Of a stretch of DNA of 21,552 bases, positions 8,370-15,111 are shown piece by piece; the first letter of the stretch is position 1, and each line of letters starts with the position of its first letter. Under the pieces are notes generated by a model. The model saw only the letters and a list, made by a program, of their open reading frames with translations, was not told the DNA's origin and did no database searches. The translations under genes were made by a program, and so were the position numbers. The DNA is from JBBQZU01 sp041749535 (lineage in GTDB: Bacteria > Bacteroidota > Bacteroidia > Flavobacteriales_D > Cryomorphaceae), in contig JBGTBE010000012.1 in assembly GCA_041749535.1 (NCBI GenBank), positions 1-21,552 on the forward strand. Reading direction: 5' to 3'.

Positions 8370-9248
8370 GTGCTTTCCATTCTTATTCCAGTTTACAATC
8401 AGCCAGTTTCTCAGCTGGTAACTTCTCTTGTTACGCAATGCAAGCTACTGGGTATTGAGCATGAAATCATCGTACTGGAAGATGGCAGTGACCTTTACCT
8501 TATAGAAAATGCTTCTATCGCCTTGTTGGAAGGGGTGCACTACAAAGCCCTTTCAGAAAATGCAGGCAGGGCTGCCATACGAAATCACTTGGCTGATGTA
8601 GCTCAGTTTCAGTTGCTCCTTTTCCTCGACTGCGACAGCCTGCCAGTATCCGATTCCTTTGTGGCCAACTATCTGAACAATAAACAATGGGCAGTGGTGT
8701 ACGGAGGCACAACATACAAGAGGCCTGCAAACCACGCTTTTCTACTCCATTATCAGTATGGAAATCAGAGGGAAGCATTACCTTTTAAGAACCGCATTGA
8801 AAGCCCAAGTGCATCCTTCAGGACCAACAATTTCATGATTCAAAAGGAGATAATGCGTGAAATCCGGTTTGATGAATCACTTCGTCAATATGGGCATGAG
8901 GATACACTGTTTGCCATCGCCCTGCAAAACGCAGGTATAGTCATCACGCATATTGATAATGCCGTACTGCACGATGGACTGGAGGTGGCCGAAGAATTTT
9001 TGAAGAAATCGAAACTGGCACTTGAAAATGCGTGGATGCTCACCAAAACTGGAACTATGCCGCATTCGGCAGTGAAGGTCATCGATGCCTATCACAAGAT
9101 CAGGGCTTTGCCGGGTGGGGTATGGCTGTTGAAGACATTATCCATGCTGGAATCTTCTTTGCTAAAAAATCTATGTGGCAAAAACCCCGGCTTGAACCAA
9201 TTCGACATGCTCCGGCTCATATGGATTCAGAAAATCGAAAGGACGTAA
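8370..9248 (+). CDS. Family 2 glycosyltransferase
   Basis: The product has 292 residues and a GT-A fold. The N terminus LSILIPVYNQ, the nucleotide-binding LEDGSD, the DxD-type motif DCDS (Asp87, Asp89) that holds the metal and sugar nucleotide, and a GHEDT motif (residues 175-179) near the acceptor site are all present. There is no clear membrane segment, so it should act in the cytoplasm, adding a sugar during glycan, lipopolysaccharide or exopolysaccharide synthesis; donor and acceptor cannot be inferred. The start is a GTG: no ATG exists between the preceding in-frame stop (8331) and the conserved N-terminal beta strand. The gene follows ftsE by 11 bases and converges with the family 4 glycosyltransferase, leaving only 8 bases between stop codons. 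Confidence 0.88.
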   Translation: MLSILIPVYNQPVSQLVTSLVTQCKLLGIEHEIIVLEDGSDLYLIENASIALLEGVHYKALSENAGRAAIRNHLADVAQFQLLLFLDCDSLPVSDSFVANYLNNKQWAVVYGGTTYKRPANHAFLLHYQYGNQREALPFKNRIESPSASFRTNNFMIQKEIMREIRFDESLRQYGHEDTLFAIALQNAGIVITHIDNAVLHDGLEVAEEFLKKSKLALENAWMLTKTGTMPHSAVKVIDAYHKIRALPGGVWLLKTLSMLESSLLKNLCGKNPGLNQFDMLRLIWIQKIERT

Positions 9249-9249
9249 G

Positions 9250-9265
9250 AAGCTGATTACAGCTT
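9250..9265. terminator. Small hairpin between convergent glycosyltransferases
   Basis: AAGCTG-ATTA-CAGCTT forms a 6-bp stem with a 4-base loop, and the loop holds the stop codon of the minus-strand gene. It sits exactly between two convergent ends and could act in both directions, but the stem is short and no T-run follows on either strand. Confidence 0.25.
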
Positions 9266-10369
9266 GGCCATTTCCTCAATCACTGGCGCGAATTCATGGT
9301 CCCAATTGAGTTTACCAGCAAGGGTTTTCAGGTTGGATCGGTACAGTTCCATCGAAGCTTCATCATCTAGCATTGCTTCAATTTCCACTGCCAATAAAGC
9401 CGGATCATGCGATTGTGAAACCCTGCCAATACCATACTCTTCAACAACACGGCGCAGTTCTACCAAATCACTCACCAACACAGGTACACTGGCTTCAATA
9501 TAGTCGAAAAGTTTGTTGGGCAAGCTGTACCTGTAATTGATGTTTGTATCCTTATCAAGGCTCAGGGCTAGGTCTGCAGAGATTGTATAAGCCATCATTT
9601 CTGCATATGGCATTTTGGGAAAAAAAAGCACCTTGTTCTTCAAAGCTTCCCTGGTACACATGTTCTTCAATACAGGCAGAGCGTCTCCACTGCCCACAAT
9701 CATCAACACAGCATTCCCGACCATTGACATGGCTTCCACAAGTTCCTCAGCCCCTCGGTCCATATTTATTCCGCTCCCTTGTAGAATGAGCAACCTGGGT
9801 GCGGCGGGCAATCTCAACTCATGCCTTGTTCTCCTGACGATGGCTTCACGCTTGTCGGGGACATTTCTTACCACCAATACTTCATTCAATTTGTAAGCAT
9901 CAGAAAGGAGATTTGCAATGGATTGGTTTACTGTGATGACAATCTTTGCCCTGTGAATGCAAATTCTCTCGAGCATTTTCCACACTCCCTTGACCCACCT
10001 TCCTTGTATTTCGGGCACTTCCGTGAAAAACTCATGGCTATCGTATACCAATGTTTTGCCTCTAAGTAATGAAACGATCGCGTTTGCTGGCAGGGTGTCC
10101 AGATCATTTGCGTAGAGCACATCCACTTTTGCAAATAGCAGAAAGAAAAATAGCCGGATATTGTATTCTGCATAGAACATTGCGCCTCGGTTGAAGAAAA
10201 GCTTCATGCGAGCTACTTTGTAAGGCCTTTCAACAGGTAAACTTTCTGACAACTTCCTGCCTATCAAAACCAATTCCCAACCTGCACAATGCATTGAATT
10301 GCATTGCTTTCTCACCCGCTGGTCAGTGGCGAGGTCATTGGTCACGCTTACAGTAACATATTTCTTCAC
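9257..10369 (-). CDS. Family 4 glycosyltransferase
   Basis: The predicted product is 370 residues with a GT-B fold. The N-terminal domain begins KKYVTVSVTNDLATDQRV and contains VLYANDLDTLP and VYDSHEFFTEVPE, typical of a group of Bacteroidota GT4 enzymes. The C-terminal, donor-binding domain contains LLILQGSG, RGAEELVEA and the sugar-nucleotide motif NKLFDYIEASVPVLVSD. It probably transfers a hexose-type sugar to a surface glycan or lipid acceptor; the sugar is unknown. I chose a GTG start at 10369 because conserved sequence starts there and a perfect promoter -7 box lies 4 bases upstream. A TTG 13 codons earlier (10408) would place the coding sequence across that promoter. It is divergent from murB and convergent with the GT2 gene. 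Confidence 0.85.
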   Translation of the reverse strand: MKKYVTVSVTNDLATDQRVRKQCNSMHCAGWELVLIGRKLSESLPVERPYKVARMKLFFNRGAMFYAEYNIRLFFFLLFAKVDVLYANDLDTLPANAIVSLLRGKTLVYDSHEFFTEVPEIQGRWVKGVWKMLERICIHRAKIVITVNQSIANLLSDAYKLNEVLVVRNVPDKREAIVRRTRHELRLPAAPRLLILQGSGINMDRGAEELVEAMSMVGNAVLMIVGSGDALPVLKNMCTREALKNKVLFFPKMPYAEMMAYTISADLALSLDKDTNINYRYSLPNKLFDYIEASVPVLVSDLVELRRVVEEYGIGRVSQSHDPALLAVEIEAMLDDEASMELYRSNLKTLAGKLNWDHEFAPVIEEMAKL

Positions 10370-10373
10370 GGCC

Positions 10374-10403
10374 CAAATGTAGCGATCGTTACAAAGATTC
10401 AAA
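10374..10403 (-). promoter_or_regulatory. Promoter of the GT4 gene, near-leaderless
   Basis: On the minus strand, TTTG at 10403-10400 and TACATTTG at 10381-10374 are 18 bases apart, a full match to the Bacteroidota -33/-7 pattern. Only 4 bases separate the -7 box from the GTG start, so transcription should begin at or next to the start codon. It interlocks with the murB promoter on the other strand. Confidence 0.6.
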
Positions 10404-10417
10404 TTCAATTAGATTTG
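10389..10417 (+). promoter_or_regulatory. Promoter of murB, near-leaderless
   Basis: TAGATTTG at 10410-10417 is a perfect TAnnTTTG box. An imperfect -33 element (TTA, 10389-10391) lies 18 bases upstream. The box ends 4 bases before the murB ATG, the same spacing as in the divergent GT4 promoter, with which it overlaps. Confidence 0.6.
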
Positions 10418-10421
10418 CAGC

Positions 10422-11438
10422 ATGAATCTGAGCTTCGACGCCTCTCTGCAAGCACTGAATACCTTTGGCATAGCATGTAAATCGTACGCCCTTGGAGCAT
10501 TTTCCAACAGCCAAGAACTGGAAGGGTTGCTAAAACATCCATCGGTATCTGGCAGACCGCATATGATTCTTGGTGGGGGAAGCAACCTGCTTTTCACCCG
10601 AGATTATGAGGGCGTAGTGCTACTCAACAAGGTTAGATGTATTGGGTTGGTGAACGAGGACGATGCGCACTTTTTTGTAAAAGCTGGGGCTGGTGAAAAC
10701 TGGCATCAGTTTGTGCTACACTGTATAAGCCAAGGTTGGGCTGGGCTTGAAAACCTTTCCCTTATACCCGGCAATGTTGGTGCAAGCCCTATGCAGAATA
10801 TCGGGGCTTACGGGGTGGAGATTAAAGACCGTTTCCACAGCCTTGAAGCGTACCACATTGCCTCAGGGAAAACGGAATTCTTTGACGCAAAAGCCTGTGA
10901 ATTTGGCTATAGGGAGAGTATTTTCAAGCGAAGGCTCAAAGACCAATACATCATTATGGGGGTGACTTTCCGTCTGCTTAAGAACCCCAACCTGAATACA
11001 AGCTATGGAGCAATAAACGATGAGCTGAAATCCATGGGTGTACAATCTCCTACAATCGCTGATATCAGCCAGGCGGTTGTAAACATTCGAAATTCTAAAT
11101 TGCCCAACCCTGCCGTGCTTGGTAACGCAGGAAGTTTTTTCAAAAACCCGGTGGTAGAAGCCTCCGTGTATAAAAGCATCGCCTCAACCTATCCCGATGC
11201 GCCCCACTATCCTTCAACTGAAGGTATGGTGAAAATGGCCGCAGGCTGGCTTATCGAAAAAGCTGGTTGGAAAGGCAAGCGCGTGGGAGCCTGCGGGGTG
11301 CATGAAAAACAAGCCTTGGTGCTGGTAAATTACGGCGGAGCAACAGGAACAGACATTTTCAATCTGAGCCAGCAGGTCCTAGATGCAGTGCGAAGCAAAT
11401 TTAATATTGAATTGGAAAGAGAAGTTAATATAATCTGA
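10422..11438 (+). CDS. murB: UDP-N-acetylenolpyruvoylglucosamine reductase MurB
   Basis: MurB is the FAD- and NADPH-dependent enzyme that reduces UDP-GlcNAc-enolpyruvate to UDP-MurNAc, the second committed step of peptidoglycan precursor synthesis, in the cytoplasm. The protein has 338 residues, close to the E. coli-type (type I) enzyme. FAD-binding motifs are ILGGGSNLLF and LSLIPGNVGASPMQNIGAYG. The active site shows GYRES (Arg164), the catalytic serine in GNAGSFFKNP (Ser238), and the C-terminal glutamates in LEREVNII. The domain 3 motif AGWLIEKAGWKGKRVG is present. The start is an ATG 4 bases after a perfect -7 box. It ends 5 bases from the stop of the convergent DUF5606 gene. Confidence 0.96.
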   Translation: MNLSFDASLQALNTFGIACKSYALGAFSNSQELEGLLKHPSVSGRPHMILGGGSNLLFTRDYEGVVLLNKVRCIGLVNEDDAHFFVKAGAGENWHQFVLHCISQGWAGLENLSLIPGNVGASPMQNIGAYGVEIKDRFHSLEAYHIASGKTEFFDAKACEFGYRESIFKRRLKDQYIIMGVTFRLLKNPNLNTSYGAINDELKSMGVQSPTIADISQAVVNIRNSKLPNPAVLGNAGSFFKNPVVEASVYKSIASTYPDAPHYPSTEGMVKMAAGWLIEKAGWKGKRVGACGVHEKQALVLVNYGGATGTDIFNLSQQVLDAVRSKFNIELEREVNII

Positions 11439-11443
11439 TTGCC

Positions 11444-11947
11444 TTATTCGGGTTTGGAATCAGAATCATCAGCAGCAGACGTGCTCACATCAACAGTTTC
11501 TGCTTCTACATCAGGTGTATTAGGCGCAGCAGGTACTTCATCAACCGCTACTTCATCAACCGCTACTTCAATCAACAGATTTTTTCCCTGAAGGGTATTG
11601 AACCACTTCACCATCTTTCGGATATCAGAAACATACACACGGTCCTCATCGTGGGTGGGAACCATTTCAGTGAAAAATGAACGGAGCGCGTCGTTGTTGT
11701 TCATATCCACATCTATAGCAGCGCCCTTCGTGTGTTCTGCGATTTTTGCAAATATGTCCTTAATAGGTACATCTCCTTCCGTGGTGTAGATTGATATGTC
11801 TGAAAGTGTGCTCACACGCTGTGTCTGGCCTATGGCCATTCTACGTCCGTCGAGAAGTGACTCTACCACTACCCCACCTTTCGATTGGGTGAGTATTCTG
11901 AATAAGCCCGGCTTGCCTGTAATTGAAAGAATTCTGGATAAATCCAT
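11444..11947 (-). CDS. DUF5606 domain protein
   Basis: The product has 167 residues. Residues 1 to about 125 match the pattern of DUF5606, a family seen in Bacteroidota: MDLSRILSITGKPGLFRI, VVESLLDGRRMAIG, VSTLSDISIYTTEGDVPI and the segment DIRKMVKWFNTLQGKNLL. There is no signal peptide or membrane segment, so it is cytoplasmic. After the domain comes an acidic, low-complexity tail rich in Val, Asp, Glu and Ser, part of which is a duplicated five-residue unit (VAVDE). The molecular role of the family is unknown to me. It has its own promoter overlapping the end of the upstream protease gene and is convergent with murB. Confidence 0.8.
   Translation of the reverse strand: MDLSRILSITGKPGLFRILTQSKGGVVVESLLDGRRMAIGQTQRVSTLSDISIYTTEGDVPIKDIFAKIAEHTKGAAIDVDMNNNDALRSFFTEMVPTHDEDRVYVSDIRKMVKWFNTLQGKNLLIEVAVDEVAVDEVPAAPNTPDVEAETVDVSTSAADDSDSKPE
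11535..11564. repeat. 15-bp tandem duplication in the DUF5606 tail
   Basis: The 15-bp unit ACTTCATCAACCGCT occurs twice in a row, and a third partial unit (ACTTCA) follows to 11570. It is in frame and duplicates five residues in the acidic tail, the kind of unit that changes copy number by slippage. Confidence 0.7.
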
Positions 11948-11966
11948 CTGAAAAATTTAATGAGCG

Positions 11967-11997
11967 CAAAGCTAGTGAGAATCGAATTATTTCTCAA
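11967..11997 (-). promoter_or_regulatory. Promoter of the DUF5606 gene
   Basis: On the minus strand, TTG at 11997-11995 and TAGCTTTG (perfect TAnnTTTG) at 11974-11967 are 20 bases apart. The -33 element lies inside the last codons of the subtilase gene. The leader should be about 13-15 bases. This suggests DUF5606 can be expressed separately from the protease. Confidence 0.6.
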
Positions 11998-14581
11998 CTA
12001 CAAGTTTATTGTAGAATATATTTCCACCCTGTAGGCTGATACGGACTACGTACATCCCTGACTTCAAAGTAGAAACATCAACTTCAGCCTGTCCACCGCT
12101 GGTTGAGAAGGGGCCGAAAGAAAGCACCTGCCTACCGGAAATATCCATCATTTGAACTATAGCCGTGTCTTCTGGGATACCAGTAATTCGAAATCTCTCT
12201 GCGGTTGGGTTCGGGAAAACGTTCGTTTCCGAGAAAAAAGGTTGTTCTGTTGAAGACACGATGAACGAATATGCATCTGAAAACGCACTACAATCATTCT
12301 CACCTATGGCTTCCACCTGGTAAAAACCATTTTCCATCGGTGTATAAACTTGTTGGTTTGCACCACTCACTGGATTGCCATTGAGATACCATTGCCATGC
12401 ATTGGCAGTTCCAGAAGCAATGAGCGCCTCCCCCTCGAGCACAATCACTGGTGTGGGCGGGATTGGAATTTCAACCACCACTATGGTTTCGCTCTCTTGC
12501 ACACATCCTTTCGCATCTGTGGCCTGAACCACGTATTGCCCTCCTTCATTGAGCGTAAGGTCCATTGATTCTGTGCCCTCATTCCAAGTATAGCTGCTAT
12601 ACCCGGCAGGGGCAGTGATGGTGAGGGAACTTCCCGCGCAGAGCATGTAGCTGAGCGGTGCCATAGGAATAGGAGTCACCGAACTGGCAATGGTTCCAAA
12701 AGCATCTGTTTTGCCATGACCGAACTGGTACCCGGGAAGCACCCCGGTGTGGAGATCGGCCAGTGCATTGCCGAGTAGTGCATTCTTTAAATCGGCCCAA
12801 TTTGCCAAAGGGCATCGATCGAAATACAGTGCTGCAACACCAGCTACTACGGGACTGGCCATAGAAGTCCCACCATTAGAATAGTGCATTCCTGTAAATG
12901 CTAGGCTTTGAGAATTGGTTGCAATCATAGAGTTGATGGTGGCGATTCTCCCTGCGCTCAGCGTGATGTCGCCGCTGGCTGCGATATCAGGCTTCTGCCG
13001 CACATCGCGGGTGGGCCCGCGGCTGCAGTTTTCGCTGATGGTTCCCTGGGTCACGTCCCACTCCGTAATGGTGCCCTGGTAGTTAAGAAATGATTCACGA
13101 TTTACATAATTTCCCACCGTAATCACCTTGTCTGAACAGGTCCACGAGTCCACAATGGTTTTAGATTTATCAGGCATTTTGTAATTCGCGATGTCTGGAA
13201 AAACAGCCACATCAGGAAGACCTGAACTCACTATTGCAGAAGAGCCGAAAGGCGCATGGCTCCAGCAGTCAAGATGCCCCCCACCGGTAGTGGCAAACCG
13301 CCATCGGTACTGGGTGCTAAATGGTTGGGTTACCACCATCTGAATCTGATACTGTCCATCCCTGTGCCCACACCAGCTGTCCACTATGCCAATGATAGAA
13401 CTGTTGTAGAATATAGTATCTCTTACAATCTGATCGAGGTTTGAAGCTGCGTCTCTCCAGCCGGCGTATCCGCGAAACACGTAGGTAGGCACCATGAGAT
13501 CAGCGCCTATGGTGAATTTTGCATTTTGAAAATCGGCTACATCCGTCCAAAATTCAAAGAAAACGGCAGGTACACCCAGGGCTGAGCCCTGATTGACCTG
13601 AAACCAGGTAAAAACGGTATCTGATTCGGGAATCTCATAGCCGAGGTGGTACATGGGGAACTGATCGCTATTGCCAGCGGCTGCCACCATCGCGCGGCCT
13701 GCTGCTGCATCGAGCATAGATTCGATAAAAAGTGCAGGTGCATCAAGTGCATCATGAGAGCCATAATAATCGCCAAGACTCGCATTTATTACCACAGGCT
13801 TTCCAATCTCAGCAGCTTTCGCAAAAATCCACTCTACCGACTCAGCCACTGTCGATTTCCAGTTTAAGGCATTGAAATCTGAGGAAACAACAATGATATC
13901 AGCTTCCGGAGCTACGCCAATAAAATCACCTGTGGCATTGGCATTGCCCACTGCTACACCAGAAACGGTGGAGCCATGACCAAAAAATGTAGCCTGATCA
14001 GCATGCCCTGTGATGCCCGCATCAATTTCTTCAGCATTCCACTCCTGCCCGTAGCCATAAGGTTGGGGCACCCTAAATGGAAAGGTTTCTGGCTGGGTTT
14101 GGTCCCAAATGGCAATCACACGGGTGCTGCCATCTTCATGCTGAAAATCCGGGTGGGCAAGTTCTATCCCTGTGTCTATAAGTCCTATTATTACATCCTG
14201 CCCTTTATAGCTTTCCGGTAAGTTACCAATGCCCTGATGCACTGGCAGAACATTGTTATTTTGAATCATCATGTCACCAAGCGCATTGGGTCTCGACAAT
14301 GAATATTCCACGAAAGTGATATAAGGCTGATCGCCCAACTTTGAGAAAGCCTCTACCGGAAGGGTGCACGATACAATATTAGCCACAGCCCCTTTGAAAA
14401 CACCTTTCTCCCCGCGGATGAATGACACTATTTGCTCAACATCACCACGCAGGTACACAGGCAATTCACCTTCAGGACCCACTTCCGAAAGCGCAACTTT
14501 CAGCTCGAAGTTGAGCAAATCTCGCTCCTGTGCGCTAAGCGCAAGGGGAATAAGAAAAATGAACAGCAACAGATGTTTCAT
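11987..14581 (-). CDS. Secreted subtilase (S8) with T9SS sorting domain
   Basis: The predicted protein has 864 residues with a signal peptide (MKHLLLFIFLIPLALSAQ). The subtilisin catalytic triad is intact: Asp136 in GLIDTGIELAHPDF, His202 in FFGHGSTVSG and Ser573 in NGGTSMASPVVAG; Asn304 in AAAGNS forms the oxyanion hole. About 160 residues are inserted between the Asn and the Ser segments, rich in aromatic residues and resembling the position of the jelly-roll insertion of some subtilases. Two Ig-like modules follow, then a C-terminal sorting domain of about 80 residues (VFPNPTAERFRI ... GMYVVRI ... NKLVVEK) that directs export by the type IX system and surface attachment or release. The ATG at 14581 overlaps the upstream gene's stop as ATGA. 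The frame is open 29 codons further upstream, but that would precede the signal peptide and lie within the upstream gene. Confidence 0.93.
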   Translation of the reverse strand: MKHLLLFIFLIPLALSAQERDLLNFELKVALSEVGPEGELPVYLRGDVEQIVSFIRGEKGVFKGAVANIVSCTLPVEAFSKLGDQPYITFVEYSLSRPNALGDMMIQNNNVLPVHQGIGNLPESYKGQDVIIGLIDTGIELAHPDFQHEDGSTRVIAIWDQTQPETFPFRVPQPYGYGQEWNAEEIDAGITGHADQATFFGHGSTVSGVAVGNANATGDFIGVAPEADIIVVSSDFNALNWKSTVAESVEWIFAKAAEIGKPVVINASLGDYYGSHDALDAPALFIESMLDAAAGRAMVAAAGNSDQFPMYHLGYEIPESDTVFTWFQVNQGSALGVPAVFFEFWTDVADFQNAKFTIGADLMVPTYVFRGYAGWRDAASNLDQIVRDTIFYNSSIIGIVDSWCGHRDGQYQIQMVVTQPFSTQYRWRFATTGGGHLDCWSHAPFGSSAIVSSGLPDVAVFPDIANYKMPDKSKTIVDSWTCSDKVITVGNYVNRESFLNYQGTITEWDVTQGTISENCSRGPTRDVRQKPDIAASGDITLSAGRIATINSMIATNSQSLAFTGMHYSNGGTSMASPVVAGVAALYFDRCPLANWADLKNALLGNALADLHTGVLPGYQFGHGKTDAFGTIASSVTPIPMAPLSYMLCAGSSLTITAPAGYSSYTWNEGTESMDLTLNEGGQYVVQATDAKGCVQESETIVVVEIPIPPTPVIVLEGEALIASGTANAWQWYLNGNPVSGANQQVYTPMENGFYQVEAIGENDCSAFSDAYSFIVSSTEQPFFSETNVFPNPTAERFRITGIPEDTAIVQMMDISGRQVLSFGPFSTSGGQAEVDVSTLKSGMYVVRISLQGGNIFYNKLVVEK

Positions 14582-15045
14582 GGTTCCAGATTGGCTGCAA
14601 GGTACTGATAGGCCGGTATATCTTTTAGAAAAATTAGTTTGTTTTCTATGGTGTCTATCTGAATACAAAAATGGGTTAACCCATTGGTTACACAGGCATA
14701 AGGGGCTTTGAGTCGGGTATTGTAACGGGAGAGTTGGTCAAAAGTTTCCTGTGTAATTCTCACAGTTGGAGCCTTGCATTCTATGAGCATCAAGGGCTTG
14801 GCATCGGTACCAAGGAAAAGTGCATCATACCTGCCAGAACGTTGGTGGTACTTCACAGCGCTCTCAACCATCAGCAAGCCTTTCGGGAAATGTTTATGTA
14901 TGACCAGGAATTGAATAAAGTGCTGCCTTACCCACTCTTCGGGCGTGAGGGCAAGGTACTTTTTGCGCAAAGGATCAAAAATTTTGCGTTTTCCAGATTG
15001 GTCTATCACACGGAAATCAAAAGTGGGAAGGTTGAGTGCTTGCAC
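14578..15045 (-). CDS. Small HsdR N-terminal-like PD-(D/E)XK nuclease-family protein
   Basis: The product has 155 residues and resembles only the N-terminal nuclease domain of type I restriction HsdR subunits (HSDR_N_2 type). All parts of a PD-(D/E)XK active site can be read: Glu36/Glu37 in the first helix (EEWVRQHF), Asp74 in GRYDALFLG, Glu89 and Lys91 in LIECKAP, and a QxxxY motif (Gln104, Tyr108 in FDQLSRYN) like that of HsdR/RecB nucleases. There is no helicase, methyltransferase or specificity gene nearby, so it is not part of a restriction system. Such stand-alone proteins are, as I recall, common in Bacteroidota beside holA. The start is GTG (15045); a stop lies four codons upstream and no ATG is available. 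Its TGA overlaps the subtilase ATG. Activity is untested; structural or RNA roles are possible. Confidence 0.85.
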   Translation of the reverse strand: MQALNLPTFDFRVIDQSGKRKIFDPLRKKYLALTPEEWVRQHFIQFLVIHKHFPKGLLMVESAVKYHQRSGRYDALFLGTDAKPLMLIECKAPTVRITQETFDQLSRYNTRLKAPYACVTNGLTHFCIQIDTIENKLIFLKDIPAYQYLAANLEP

Positions 15046-15068
15046 CTTGCTAAATTAATTGAACTTTG
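15040..15068 (+). promoter_or_regulatory. Possible amn-holA promoter
   Basis: TTG at 15040-15042 and GAACTTTG at 15061-15068 are spaced by 18 bases. The -7 box differs from TAnnTTTG at the first base. The -33 element overlaps the start codon of the divergent nuclease-like gene. The implied leader is about 37 bases. Confidence 0.4.
15050..15057 (-). promoter_or_regulatory. Possible -7 box of the nuclease-like gene
   Basis: The minus strand reads TAATTTAG, one base off TAnnTTTG, and ends 4 bases before the GTG start, the same spacing as for murB and the GT4 gene. No good -33 TTG is seen. Confidence 0.35.
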
Positions 15069-15111
15069 TGGTGTAAGAAATACCCTGGCAACAAACTAAT
15101 AACAAGACCCT

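Noticed and set aside
14578..15045. A type I restriction-modification system
   Set aside because: Only the nuclease-like N-terminal domain is present; there is no helicase part, HsdM or HsdS anywhere in the window, and the neighbours are housekeeping genes.
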